Shown piece after piece: positions 27,892 to 36,751 of a stretch of DNA of 64,000 nucleotides. Within the stretch, counting starts at the first letter, position 1; each line of letters opens with the position of its first letter. Below the pieces are notes generated by a model. It saw only the letters and a program-made list of their open reading frames with translations, was not told where the DNA came from and made no database searches. Source of the DNA: Chloroflexi bacterium 54-19 (lineage in GTDB: Bacteria > Chloroflexota > Chloroflexia > Chloroheliales > Chloroheliaceae); the NCBI GenBank assembly GCA_001898225.1, contig MKTJ01000047.1, forward strand, positions 242,032-306,031, in the 5' to 3' direction. The position numbers were made by a program, and so were the translations under genes.

Positions 27892-29208
27892 ATGGCAACA
27901 GGACGAGGGCAGGGACCCGGCTTCCAAAATCAGCCGCACAGCAACGATATTGATAATTTTGCCCAGATTAAGGTCATCGGCGTAGGCGGCGGTGGCTCTA
28001 ATGCCGTGAATCGAATGATTCAAAGCGAGTTGCGCGGCGTGGAGTACTACGTGGTCAACACCGATGCCCAGGCTTTATTGTATTCCGAGGCCCCCAACCG
28101 GATTCGGATCGGCGATAAAGTTACCAAAGGTCTTGGGGCGGGTGGTAACCCGGTCATCGGGGCCAAAGCTGCCGAGGAAAGCAGCGAGGAACTTTACGAC
28201 GCGCTTCGGGGCGCGGACATGATTTTTATTACCTGCGGTATGGGTGGCGGCACCGGCACCGGGGCGGCCCCGATTATCGCCCAGATTGCCAAGGAAGTCG
28301 GCGCGCTCACCGTTGGGGTGGTCACCCGGCCCTTTAGCTTTGAAGGCAACCGCCGCAAAACCTCCGCTGAGGAAGGTATCGCCCGCTTCAAAGAATACGT
28401 CGATACCCTCATCACCATCCCGAACGACCGCTTGCTCCAGGTGGCCGACAAAAAGACTTCGATGGTGGAAGCCTTCCGCATCGCCGATGACGTGTTGCGG
28501 CAAGGTATCCAGGGTATTGCTGACCTCATTACGACACCCGGTCTTATCAACCTCGACTTTGCCGATGTCAAGAGCATCATGAGTGATGCCGGTTCGGCCT
28601 TGATGGCGATTGGCCGGGGTTCCGGGGACAACCGCTGTGTCGATGCCGCCCGGATGGCTATCGAAAGCCCCTTGCTTGAGATTTCGATTGAAGGCGCGCG
28701 TGGCGTACTCTTTAACATTACCGGTGGCGAAGACCTCGGTATTCTCGAAGTTTACGAAGCTGCCGAGATTATCCAGCAGGCTTCCGACCCCGAAGCCAAT
28801 ATTATCGTTGGTGCGGTGATTGACCCGCGTATGAGCGGCGAGGTAAAACTGACCGTGATTGCGACCGGCTTCGACCAGATTCGCAAGCCGAACATCAAGA
28901 ACCTGAACAACCAGCAGACCCGGCCTTATATCGCGCCGCCGCCCGGCTATCAGTTTAACACGCCTAATACCAACCCCACCGAGCGGGGTTTTGGCGGCGG
29001 TAACGGCCCCACCGAGCGCACCTTTGGCAGCGACCGGAATTATGCCGACCGCGAACGGGAACGCCAGCCGCAGCAGCAGAACCCGGCCCCGGCTCCCCAG
29101 CCTCAGCCGGAGCGCAACGAGCCGCCCGTGCCTTATCGCCCGGCGGTCAACGACGACCTGGATATTCCGCCCTTCCTGCGCTATCGCCAGCGCGGTGGCG
29201 GCCAGTAG
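27892..29208 (+). CDS. ftsZ: Cell division protein FtsZ
   Basis: Tubulin-like GTPase that forms the division ring. The 438-residue protein has [35 protein letters not shown] (tubulin signature), FSFEG and [22 protein letters not shown] with the catalytic Asp. A linker of about 110 Pro/Gln/Asn-rich residues contains two PTER repeats and leads to the conserved C-terminal peptide [12 protein letters not shown], the FtsA docking site. The start at 27892 has AAGGAG nine bases upstream; a GTG at 27841 would add 17 unconserved residues. It is the last gene of the cluster. Confidence 0.98.
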   Translation: MATGRGQGPGFQNQPHSNDIDNFAQIKVIGVGGGGSNAVNRMIQSELRGVEYYVVNTDAQALLYSEAPNRIRIGDKVTKGLGAGGNPVIGAKAAEESSEELYDALRGADMIFITCGMGGGTGTGAAPIIAQIAKEVGALTVGVVTRPFSFEGNRRKTSAEEGIARFKEYVDTLITIPNDRLLQVADKKTSMVEAFRIADDVLRQGIQGIADLITTPGLINLDFADVKSIMSDAGSALMAIGRGSGDNRCVDAARMAIESPLLEISIEGARGVLFNITGGEDLGILEVYEAAEIIQQASDPEANIIVGAVIDPRMSGEVKLTVIATGFDQIRKPNIKNLNNQQTRPYIAPPPGYQFNTPNTNPTERGFGGGNGPTERTFGSDRNYADRERERQPQQQNPAPAPQPQPERNEPPVPYRPAVNDDLDIPPFLRYRQRGGGQ

Positions 29209-29454
29209 TATCCAGCCGCTTTTGCTAAGAATGAGAGCCGGGGTGAATTAAGCTTAGACGCCAGCCTGCCCCGGCCAGACTTTAACAAACTATCCGGCGC
29301 TTGAGAGAAGGTAAAGTTGTTAAAACTTTACCGGCAGCATTAAGCCTTTTGGTTATAGCTGCTTTCAACGGACTTTATCCGACTTACTTAGCAGGACCGC
29401 CAGTCTGGTTGGAACGGTTAAGCAAGTCATACTCTCTTTTAACGCAAACCATTA

Positions 29455-29482
29455 GCGGCCCAACGGGCCGCCTTATTTTTTA
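29455..29482 (+). terminator. Terminator of the dcw cluster
   Basis: A perfect GCGGCCC-AAC-GGGCCGC stem followed by CTTATTTTTTAT, about 250 bases after the ftsZ stop. A 73-codon frame at 29301-29522 contains this terminator and is not called. The rest of the gap up to 29653 shows nothing else. Confidence 0.9.
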
Positions 29483-29653
29483 TAACCCTCTAAATAATCC
29501 CCATTATACCCCCTCAAAATAACCCTTTACCGACCTTTTTATGACCCTTTTGGGTGACGTGTCTTCATCTGCTCCTGGCTACAATAAAACCGTTGGCAAC
29601 AACAGCAATATATAAAAAATTACAAAATAAAAACCATTTACAGGAGAAAAACA

Positions 29654-30313
29654 ATGAATCAAAGGCAACCGCTGGTCCAGGCTTTTATCAATATTCACAC
29701 CGCGTTACGTAACGACCTGAAGAAACTGGACACCACCGTCCAGCGCAAAACCCACCTGACTAACCAGGAAACCGCCCGTTTGCAGAACTGGTTTAATTTT
29801 TACTGGGAAAACCTGGAAGACCATCACCTGGGCGAGGACAATCATTTTTATCCGCTTATCGCCAGGTACGACCCCTCTTTCATGCCCAGCATGGACCAAC
29901 TCACGGAAGAACATCACCAGATAAGCGGCCTGGCTAATAAAATCAAAGCTAACTTCGAGCGGTTGCCGCTCCTCCCGGACGGTTTCGAACGGGAAATGAC
30001 GAACCGCCAGTTGGCCGAACAATTTTCGGCCCTGAACACCACCCTGGTCAATCACCTGGCTGTCGAAGAAACGATTTTGTTTGCTTCCATCGAAGCGCAT
30101 ATCCCGGTGGAGGAGCAGACCGCCATTGACAAAGCCTATGTCAAACGAAAATCGTTCAAGCAAATGGCCCTTTTCGTGCCCTGGTACATGGAAAACCTGA
30201 GCGAGGAGCAGCAGGAAAGGCTTAAATCCAACGCGCCCTGGATTATGAAGTTTTTGTACTATAACTTCTGGCTTAAGAAATACAACAAACTGACCGCCTC
30301 TTTCCAGGTCTAG
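29654..30313 (+). CDS. Hemerythrin HHE-domain protein
   Basis: A 219-residue all-helical protein with the spaced metal-ligand pattern of hemerythrin domains: INIHTALRND, EDHHLGEDNHFYPLI, EEHHQISGL and NHLAVEETILF. It would bind a di-iron site and may sense or scavenge oxygen, nitric oxide or peroxide. The last 60 residues (PWYMENLSEEQQERLKSNAP) are an extension found in several soil-bacterial homologues. ACAGGAGA precedes the ATG. It is a single-gene unit closed by the terminator at 30438-30470. Confidence 0.88.
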   Translation: MNQRQPLVQAFINIHTALRNDLKKLDTTVQRKTHLTNQETARLQNWFNFYWENLEDHHLGEDNHFYPLIARYDPSFMPSMDQLTEEHHQISGLANKIKANFERLPLLPDGFEREMTNRQLAEQFSALNTTLVNHLAVEETILFASIEAHIPVEEQTAIDKAYVKRKSFKQMALFVPWYMENLSEEQQERLKSNAPWIMKFLYYNFWLKKYNKLTASFQV

Positions 30314-30437
30314 TTTTAAAAAGCCGGGAAAAACAAAAGTAATGCCAGGAGTAGCGTCCCGGTCTCCCTGGACGGGGCGAGGCACGACATATCCCTTAAG
30401 AAATTCTTTACTATAAAAATTCCGTTTCATAACACCC

Positions 30438-30470
30438 AGCCGGTATGTCACAGTACCGGCTTTATTTTTA
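30438..30470 (+). terminator. Terminator after the hemerythrin gene
   Basis: A perfect 8 bp stem AGCCGGTA/TACCGGCT with a TGTCACAG loop, followed by TTATTTTTA. Confidence 0.85.
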
Positions 30471-30515
30471 TGCCGTTTTACTAATCAAGGTTTCCTCTCA
30501 TAAAGTTAGCCCTTT

Positions 30516-30779
30516 CTTGTCATTCCGTAAGCCGCTTTTAGAAAGATGATTTGCCCTTATCGAACGGCGGCTTACGGAATCTCGCGCCATTGGTGAAACG
30601 TTAGATCGAAGACTTTGCCAGATCTAAAGTACGTCAGGTCAAAGTTTGGTTCTGCCTGGGATATGGGAGTGTCTTGGGCTTTGCGCAACGCCAACGGCGG
30701 GAGACGCCCTTCGGGTGTGTAGAAGGTCCCTGGCTCATACGTAGCCGTTCGTTTGTACAGCCTTCTACAGAATGACAAG
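30516..30779. repeat. Palindromic interspersed element A (MITE-like, about 264 bp)
   Basis: Ends are the perfect inverted repeat CTTGTCATTC/GAATGACAAG. Inside the left end a perfect 14 bp inverted repeat (ATTCCGTAAGCCGC at 30522-30535, its complement at 30567-30580) forms a hairpin; inside the right end TGTAGAAGG/CCTTCTACA at 30718-30769 forms another. The segment ATCTCGCGCCATTGG also appears, altered, in element B at 36.4 kb. No transposase; a 68-codon frame inside looks spurious. Non-autonomous mobile or REP-type element by structure. Confidence 0.75.
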
Positions 30780-30944
30780 AGTATGGCAAGGATTCAATCA
30801 TACCCGGAATCATTTACGGAAAGGGTAATAAAAAATAAGTCTTAGGTCGAATAGCGCCAGGAAAAGACAATAGTATAATGGGGTAACGCCAGCGTATCAG
30901 GGTACGGGTAAGTCGAAACCATTTTTAGAAGTAAGATTATCGGC

Positions 30945-33638
30945 ATGGTTTTACAAGCACCAATCTGGATTGCCCACACCAAGTTTATCGCTCCCAGCCT
31001 GCGCCCGGAGCTTATTAGCCGCCCCCGGTTGCTGGCCGAACTGGGCCACTCGGTTGAGAATTTTCCCCTGACCCTCGTTTCCGCGCCAGCCGGGTCCGGT
31101 AAGACCACTCTTTTAACTTCCCTTTCGTCCCACCTGAGGGCCTGGCCTCTCGCCTGGCTGGCCCTGGATGAACTCGATAACGACCCGCTCCGCTTTATCA
31201 ACGGTATCGTGGGGGCGTTGCGGCATTTACAGCCCGGTTTTGCCCCGGCCCTGGCCGACAAACCGGTTATGCCAAATAACTTGCCGCTGGACCCCCGCTC
31301 CCTGGTGGTCAGCCTCATTAATGAAATCAGCCGGGGTTTTGCCGGGCCTTTTGTCCTGGTGCTGGACGATTTGCATACCATTACGGACCAGGCAGCCCTG
31401 ACCGCGCTTGACTATTTTATCGAACGGTTGCCCGCCCAGGTCCGGCTGGTTATCGCTACCCGCTACACCCCGCCGCTCTCGCTGGCCCGCCTGCGCGCCC
31501 GCCGCCAGGTGAACGAGATTGACCTGGCCGATTTGCAGTTTACCCTCGAAGAAACCAACCAGTTTTTCGCCCGCAATTCCAGGGTCGAGCTTACTCCCGA
31601 CCAGTTGCGCCAGCTTCACTCCCGCACCCGGGGCTGGGCCGCCGGGCTGAGCCTGGTAGTGGGCTCGCTTGACCGCCAGCCTGCCGCTTCAGGCCGGGAT
31701 AACTTCCTGGCCCAACTCGCCCGGACCAATCGCTATATTTTTGATTTCCTGGCCGAAGAAATCCTGGGCGCGCAAAACCTGGCCCTGCGCGACTTTCTCC
31801 TGCAAACCAGCATCCTGGCCGAGCTTTCCCCGGACCTTTGCCAGGCCGTGACCGGGCGGCCCGACGCCGCAGACCTCCTGGACGAGCTTTACCGGCGCAA
31901 TCTTTTCGTGAGCCTGGTGGACGGCGAAAGCCAGAGTTTCCACTATCACGACCTGTTCAAGACATTTTTACGCCAGCGCCTGGTCCAGGAGCAGCCTGCA
32001 CTGATAGCCGAACTGCACCGCCGGGCTGCCGCCGCCGAGCCGGTCCTGGCGCGCCGGATGCACTATCTCCTGGCCGGAGAACTGTGGCCGGAAGCGGTCG
32101 CGCTTATTGAGCAGGAAGGCGAGAAGTTACTCAAGAGCGGGCTGTACCACCAACTGGAAAACTGGTTGGCGGCCTTGCCCCCGGTTGTCCGCGAAAACCG
32201 GCCTCGCCTGACCTTTTTGCAAGGCGCGTGCGCCTGGTCCCGCTGGGACTACGAAGGGGCGCGCTCATATCTCGAACAGGTCTTAAAGAATTTCCAGGCC
32301 GAGGGCGATTCGGTTAGCGAGGGGGATACCCTGGTTCTTTTAATCGCCTGTTTCAATTCGTTGGCTCGGCCCGAAGATGCCCGCCTTGCCATCGAACAAG
32401 CCCTCAAACTACCTTTTTCAACTCCCAGACGTATCGAGTTTTTAATCGCCAGTGGTTGGTTCTTTTATTCCAGGGGTGATTGGGAACAGGCCGTCTCGCA
32501 CCTGCGGCAGGCAGTAGACCTGGCCGTCGCGACTCCCGATACGGCCAGTATGGGCGCGGTGCTGGGTGGTCACCTGGTATCTTTAGGAGCTTTGCCGCGC
32601 GCTTTCGAGCAGCTGGTCCGCTTCTATAATTTTGCGAAACCGCACCAGGCTCTTTTGCCCGCGCCGTACCAGGGGTTGCTCCTGGGCCTGGGCGGGTTTA
32701 TTCAGCTCTGGCGGGGTGATTTCCCCCGGTCTATCCGGCTTGGGGAAGCCGCTCTCGAAATTTGCCGGTCGTGTGGCGGCCTAAGCTGGCTTATCAGTGA
32801 CGTGGGCGGTTATTTGCCGGTGACATATGCTTTGTCAGGTCGCCAGGAGGAAGCCGCCCTCCATTTTCAAAATCTTTTCGAGGAGTTGGAGCAACCGGCC
32901 CTGTCCTCTTATGCTGAAGCCTGGAAGGCCAGTTATTTATTTTTGTATGGCCGAACCCGCTGGCTAACCGGCGACCTGCCCGAAACAAACCGGGTTTACC
33001 GCCAGATGCAGGACTGGGCTAACCCGGTCGAGTGGCAAACTGCCCACTATTTGCGGGTCCAGCTTAAAGCCCTGTTAGAAATCAGCGCCGGGCAGTACGC
33101 CGAGGCCGAAGAGAAGCTACTGGAAGCTGCCGCTTTCCAGGACACTACCCATATGACCGCTCTTTACAGCGAAGCCCACGTCTTGCTGGCCTATCTTTAT
33201 CTGAAATGGGAAAAACCGCAAGAGGCCCTCGCCCAACTGGGAAAAATTCTGGCCGAGACCGCTGTGACCGGTAGGGAAGGGTTATTGTTGTGGCAGGGTA
33301 AAACCGTCCTCATACCTTTGCTGCGACTGGCCCGGCAGCACAACCTCGAAGCGGACCTGGCCGCGTCCCTGCTTGAGAAATTGGGCGAGTCTGTTACCGA
33401 AGCGCCGACCCCGAACTCTGCGGAACTGGCAATCCCCGGCCAGCCGGAAGTCCTGACGCCCCGCGAGGTCGAGATTTTAGGACTGTTAGCCGAGGGTTGC
33501 AGCAATGCCGCCATTTCCGAGCGGTTGGTCATAAGCCCCAACACGGTTAAGCGCCACCTGGCCCACCTCTTTGAAAAATTGGAAGTGACCTCGCGCACCC
33601 AGGCCCTGGTCCGGGCCCGGTCGCTGGGCCTGGTTTAA
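30945..33638 (+). CDS. MalT-like LuxR-family regulator (STAND ATPase)
   Basis: A 897-residue transcription activator. Walker A PAGSGKTT lies at residues 48-55 and a Walker B-like [10 protein letters not shown] at about 140, in the NTPase domain of the MalT/GutR STAND type. A winged-helix stretch (residues 270-340) and a long TPR-like array (340-820) follow. The last 65 residues are a LuxR helix-turn-helix ([39 protein letters not shown]). Such proteins are switched by ATP and an inducer bound to the TPR part. The inducer is unknown and no obvious target operon adjoins. Its TAA overlaps the GNAT stop codon on the other strand. Confidence 0.92.
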   Translation: MVLQAPIWIAHTKFIAPSLRPELISRPRLLAELGHSVENFPLTLVSAPAGSGKTTLLTSLSSHLRAWPLAWLALDELDNDPLRFINGIVGALRHLQPGFAPALADKPVMPNNLPLDPRSLVVSLINEISRGFAGPFVLVLDDLHTITDQAALTALDYFIERLPAQVRLVIATRYTPPLSLARLRARRQVNEIDLADLQFTLEETNQFFARNSRVELTPDQLRQLHSRTRGWAAGLSLVVGSLDRQPAASGRDNFLAQLARTNRYIFDFLAEEILGAQNLALRDFLLQTSILAELSPDLCQAVTGRPDAADLLDELYRRNLFVSLVDGESQSFHYHDLFKTFLRQRLVQEQPALIAELHRRAAAAEPVLARRMHYLLAGELWPEAVALIEQEGEKLLKSGLYHQLENWLAALPPVVRENRPRLTFLQGACAWSRWDYEGARSYLEQVLKNFQAEGDSVSEGDTLVLLIACFNSLARPEDARLAIEQALKLPFSTPRRIEFLIASGWFFYSRGDWEQAVSHLRQAVDLAVATPDTASMGAVLGGHLVSLGALPRAFEQLVRFYNFAKPHQALLPAPYQGLLLGLGGFIQLWRGDFPRSIRLGEAALEICRSCGGLSWLISDVGGYLPVTYALSGRQEEAALHFQNLFEELEQPALSSYAEAWKASYLFLYGRTRWLTGDLPETNRVYRQMQDWANPVEWQTAHYLRVQLKALLEISAGQYAEAEEKLLEAAAFQDTTHMTALYSEAHVLLAYLYLKWEKPQEALAQLGKILAETAVTGREGLLLWQGKTVLIPLLRLARQHNLEADLAASLLEKLGESVTEAPTPNSAELAIPGQPEVLTPREVEILGLLAEGCSNAAISERLVISPNTVKRHLAHLFEKLEVTSRTQALVRARSLGLV

Positions 33639-34060
33639 ACCAGTTTCTTTCTAAAATAGACCTGGCTGTAGCCGACCGGGTAATCCTCCAATACGCCAAA
33701 GACTTTGTAGCCTTTTTTCTTATAAAAGTCCGGTGCCTGGAAAGAATGGGTTTCCAAAAAGACCTGGCGGCAGCCGCGCCGTTTGCCTTCGGTTTCGGCG
33801 GCTTCTAGCAGGCTGGTGCCGTAATCCTGGCCGCGTTGGTCCTCCCGCACCCACAGCAAATCAATCCGCAGGGTTAAACCCCAGCAAAAGCCGCTTATCC
33901 CGGCCACAAGTTCCCCCTGCTCATTTCGGATAAAAGCGGCTACCTCGCCTCCAAACTCAAAGCCGGTCGTTTGCGTATTAAATAAGTACAGCTTTTCCTC
34001 GATGAATTGTTTGTCAGCGGGGTCGGGGTTATCAATAATGACAATTGGAGTTTGGGCCAT
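33635..34060 (-). CDS. GNAT-family N-acetyltransferase
   Basis: A 141-residue single-domain GNAT protein with [22 protein letters not shown] (acetyl-CoA-binding motif A with the RGxxxG-like loop, here RGQDYG), then [25 protein letters not shown] (motif B). Residue D replaces one Gly of the canonical Q/RxxGxG/A but the fold pattern is complete. Substrate unknown. The ATG is preceded by AGGAAGG. It is convergent with the LuxR gene with a 4-base overlap. Confidence 0.88.
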   Translation of the reverse strand: MAQTPIVIIDNPDPADKQFIEEKLYLFNTQTTGFEFGGEVAAFIRNEQGELVAGISGFCWGLTLRIDLLWVREDQRGQDYGTSLLEAAETEGKRRGCRQVFLETHSFQAPDFYKKKGYKVFGVLEDYPVGYSQVYFRKKLV

Positions 34061-34104
34061 TTTTCACCTTCCTGAGAAGAAATTATAAGCAATTCTCTAA
34101 AAAG

Positions 34105-34192
34105 TTGGTCAATTTGCCAGGTGTGGTAAAATACTAAAGCCAACTAGCCGGAAAAGTAGGCCAATTGGCCCTTTTTATGCTGGAATTATACT
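34105..34192 (+). promoter_or_regulatory. Tandem candidate promoters, one within a palindrome
   Basis: First: TTGGTC at 34105, 16 bases, TAAAAT at 34127. Second: TTGGCC at 34165, 16 bases, TATACT at 34187. The second -35 is the right half of the perfect palindrome GGCCAATTGGCC at 34159-34170. Both face the small membrane protein gene at 34249. Confidence 0.45.
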
Positions 34193-34248
34193 TGTTAAGA
34201 TATACCAGGACTGCTCGACCGGACCTGTAAGACAAAGGAGCAATTTTC

Positions 34249-34611
34249 GTGGCGCAGACCCCTTCGCCCAAGTCTAGCAAACCGTTGCGCCCATCTGCCA
34301 GGGGTTCCAGTAATTCTAACTCACCCGAACTGCCCGGTATAATGGGTGTGATGGCCCGCAATACCAAATTGTTGGCCTGGTTGGAATTAGTGGCCGCTAT
34401 TTTGCTACTTTACTTTACGGTCCAGGGTTTTGCCAACGGGGATGTCTTTTTCCCCTTTGGTTTTGGCTTGATGGGGTTGTATTTTTTTTACGCTTATGTG
34501 CGTAATGGCTTGAAAGTAAACTTTGGCAGCCTGACCGTTGTGTTGAATCTGGTTTTGTTGCTTGGCGCGCTGGTATGCCTGGTGCTTGGTATTCAAAACG
34601 AGGCTAAATAA
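34249..34611 (+). CDS. Small three-helix membrane protein
   Basis: A 120-residue protein, not recognised. About 38 Ser/Pro-rich cytoplasmic residues precede three hydrophobic helices (roughly 42-60, 65-85 and 94-114) with a short basic loop YVRNGLKVNFGS. The GTG start has AAAGGAG ten bases upstream. Tandem promoters lie just before it. A GC-rich hairpin (CCGGCCA/TGGCCGG) follows at 34621-34643 without a T-run. Function unknown. Confidence 0.65.
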   Translation: MAQTPSPKSSKPLRPSARGSSNSNSPELPGIMGVMARNTKLLAWLELVAAILLLYFTVQGFANGDVFFPFGFGLMGLYFFYAYVRNGLKVNFGSLTVVLNLVLLLGALVCLVLGIQNEAK

Positions 34612-34713
34612 ATAAAATTAACCGGCCAGCCCTATATTGGCCGGACCAACTGCAGGGTATAAAAAAATCTGGCGGCTCACCGGACCGCCGTTATAGAAGG
34701 AGAGATTCCACTT

Positions 34714-34851
34714 ATGGAGACCGCTTGTAAGGTGACCACGTTGGGGTGCGCCACGATTTGCTCGCACGTCACGTGGGAAGTTAATAATAATAATAAAAGT
34801 TTAGTATTAAATAAAGCTTTTATCTTAAAAATAGGGCGGAGGGGCCGGTGA
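34714..34851 (+). CDS. Possible 45-residue ORF coupled to the glycosyltransferase gene
   Basis: An ATG nine to eleven bases after AAGGAGAG opens a 45-codon frame that ends in TGA overlapping the GTG start of the glycosyltransferase in the tetramer GTGA. The N-terminal half is METACKVTTLGCATICSHVT with three cysteines, then a polyAsn stretch and a basic end. The second half lies in AT-rich DNA unlike the flanking genes. Coupling and ribosome site favour translation, perhaps as a leader peptide; there is no known homologue I can name. Confidence 0.4.
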   Translation: METACKVTTLGCATICSHVTWEVNNNNKSLVLNKAFILKIGRRGR

Positions 34852-36224
34852 AGAAAAGTCCTAACGCCTCGAAAATCGCAATGTTGAGCGTCCATACCTG
34901 TCCTCTGGCGGTATTGGGCGGCAAAGAAGCCGGGGGTATGAATGTATACGTCCGGGAATTGGGCAAGGAACTGGGCCGGCGCGGCCTTGAGGTAGATATT
35001 TTTACCCGTTCTCAGAACCCGATTACTACTTTTACCCACAATCTTAGCGAAAGCGTCCGCATCATCCATCTTCCGGCGGGTCCGCTGCGTCCCTACGATA
35101 AGAACCAGATTTACCAGCATTTGCCGGAGTTCGTCGAAAACGTCCGGCGGTTTCAACTGCAAGACGCCCCCAACCGGTCTTATGACATCGTTCACGGCCA
35201 CTACTGGTTGAGCGGTTGGGCCGGGCTGATGCTGCGCAAGAAATGGAGGGTGCCGGTCGTCCAGATGTTTCACACCCTCGCTCACCTGAAAAATGATATT
35301 GCCCGCACCGAGGACGAGCGCGAACCCCTTTTCCGGGCCGAACGCGAAGCGGAAATCATCCAGCATGTCGACCGGGTGGTCGCCGCGACCCCGGTTGAGA
35401 AGGCTCAACTCCACTGGCGCTATGGGGCCGACCCGGAGAAGATTGAAACTATTCCATGCGGGGTAGACTTAAAGCTGTTCCGCCCGCTAGACCGGGCCGA
35501 AGCCAGGGCCACCGTAAACAGCCTCGTACCGGGTTTGCGCGCCCGGCAGGTGGTCTTGCTGGTGGGCCGGATTGAGCCGATTAAAGGCGTGGATGTCCTG
35601 ATTGAGGCTATCAAACTCTGGCGCGAAACACGCCTGGCTGCGGGCTTGCCTGCGGGCCCGGACGAGTTGCAGGTTATGGTCGTTGGCGGCGGCACCGCGA
35701 ATGGTGACGTTACGACCCGGAGTGGGCGCAGCCTTTCTCCCCAGGGTGAAACCAGACCGGCAGAAAACCCGGAGGCGCGGATTTTGCGGGCGCGGGTCCA
35801 CGAACTGGGCCTGGACGAGCAGATTCTGTTCGTGCCGTCGCAGTCGCAGGAACAGATGCCGCTTTTTTACAATGCCGCCGACGTGGTAGCGATGCCGAGC
35901 CGTTACGAGAGTTTTGGCCTGGCGGCCCTGGAAGCCCAGGCTTGCGGTACGCCCGTAGTTGCCAGCCGGGTCGGGGGGCTACCTTTCGCGGTCCAGGATG
36001 GTTGTAGCGGTTTCCTGGTAGAGCAGGGCCAACCCCAGGAACTGGCCGGGGCCCTGGAACGTTTACTGGCCGACCCGGTCTTGCGGCGCAAGCTCGGCCA
36101 GCAGGCCGCAGTCCGGGCCGAGCAGTTCGGCTGGCGGGCTGTCGCGGACAACGTTATCGCGACCTACCAGGATTTGCTGGTCCCGGCGACTGCCCGGGAA
36201 AAGCTGGCCGGAAGCCTTGTCTAG
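34848..36224 (+). CDS. GT4-family glycosyltransferase
   Basis: A 458-residue GT-B enzyme of the sucrose-phosphate-synthase/MshA group. Motifs in order: VHTCPLAVLGGKEAGGMNVYVREL, the GHYWLSGWAG acceptor-side motif, VVAATPVEKAQL, GADPEKIETIPCGVDLKLF, VLLVGRIEPIKGVDVLIEA and the nucleotide-sugar site MPSRYESFGLAALEAQACGTPVVAS with the EX7E glutamates. A loop of about 35 residues (residues 285-320) is inserted between beta strands of the C-terminal domain. The GTG start follows GGAGGGG. Donor and acceptor are unknown; mycothiol-type or sucrose-type products are possible but unsupported by neighbours. A strong terminator follows. Confidence 0.88.
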   Translation: MKKSPNASKIAMLSVHTCPLAVLGGKEAGGMNVYVRELGKELGRRGLEVDIFTRSQNPITTFTHNLSESVRIIHLPAGPLRPYDKNQIYQHLPEFVENVRRFQLQDAPNRSYDIVHGHYWLSGWAGLMLRKKWRVPVVQMFHTLAHLKNDIARTEDEREPLFRAEREAEIIQHVDRVVAATPVEKAQLHWRYGADPEKIETIPCGVDLKLFRPLDRAEARATVNSLVPGLRARQVVLLVGRIEPIKGVDVLIEAIKLWRETRLAAGLPAGPDELQVMVVGGGTANGDVTTRSGRSLSPQGETRPAENPEARILRARVHELGLDEQILFVPSQSQEQMPLFYNAADVVAMPSRYESFGLAALEAQACGTPVVASRVGGLPFAVQDGCSGFLVEQGQPQELAGALERLLADPVLRRKLGQQAAVRAEQFGWRAVADNVIATYQDLLVPATAREKLAGSLV

Positions 36225-36284
36225 GCATCGTTCGCCCATAAAAGGCGCGTTAAAAGAAAAACGTTGAACGGTTAAATAATAGAA

Positions 36285-36328
36285 AAAGAGCCATCCCAGG
36301 TTCAAAATCCTGGGATGGCTCTTTTTTC
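36285..36328 (+). terminator. Strong bidirectional terminator after the glycosyltransferase
   Basis: A long perfect stem, AAAAAGAGCCATCCCAGG with its complement across an eight-base TTCAAAAT loop, followed by a T-run on the plus strand and by As on the other side. Confidence 0.95.
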
Positions 36329-36382
36329 TGGATTATATTTTTCCCTTATTGCCTAATAACAAATATGAGTAAGCCCCACCCC

Positions 36383-36542
36383 TATTGTCATTTCGAGCGA
36401 AGTCGAGAAATCTCAGCGCCAATGGCGAATATCATTCACTCACAACTTCGTAGTTTTAAGAGAGATTGGGTTTTGGCACTTCATCGTTTCGGATATTGTC
36501 CAACGGACCGGGGATTCCTAGCTGCGGCTCGGAATGACAGTA
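36383..36542. repeat. Palindromic interspersed element B (about 160 bp)
   Basis: Ends are a 16 bp inverted repeat with two mismatches: TATTGTCATTTCGAGC at the left and the complement of TACTGTCATTCCGAGC at the right. Inside lie GAAATCTCAGCGCCAATGGCG, similar to element A at 30.5 kb, and a small hairpin ATTCC/GGAAT near the right end. The TGTCATTTCGAGCGAAG-type end is well known from interspersed repeats of diverse bacteria. No ORF. Confidence 0.75.
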
Positions 36543-36584
36543 CCATGGGGCATTGCCCTCTATCAATGGCACATCTCGGAACCC

Positions 36585-36600
36585 CGTTCAACGTTTAACG
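36585..36600. repeat. Copy of the CGTTCAACGTTTAACG intergenic motif
   Basis: The 16-mer CGTTCAACGTTTAACG. Similar short sequences occur at 36261, 36711, 39643, 51508, 51608 and 58441 in other gaps. The flanks from 36330 to 36751 hold no gene besides this and element B. Confidence 0.5.
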
Positions 36601-36751
36601 ACTTTGCATTCTCCCTGTAATTGACGGCGACCCAGGATGACAAAAAGCGTCTTTTTAATTAGAATTGAGCAAGCTGGATTTGGATATATAAACCTATTGC
36701 TAAACCGAATACGTTCAACGACGTTTTTCATTCGATGACGAGGAACTTTTA

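Noticed and set aside
29301-29522. 73-codon frame after ftsZ
   Set aside because: It contains the strong terminator of the cluster and lacks a proper ribosome site.
30572-30778. 68-codon frame on the minus strand near 30.6 kb
   Set aside because: Lies wholly inside the palindromic element A; such frames are by-products of repeats.
34714-34851. Lantibiotic precursor
   Set aside because: The Cys/Thr-rich start looked peptide-like, but there is no leader cleavage site and no modification, transport or immunity gene nearby.
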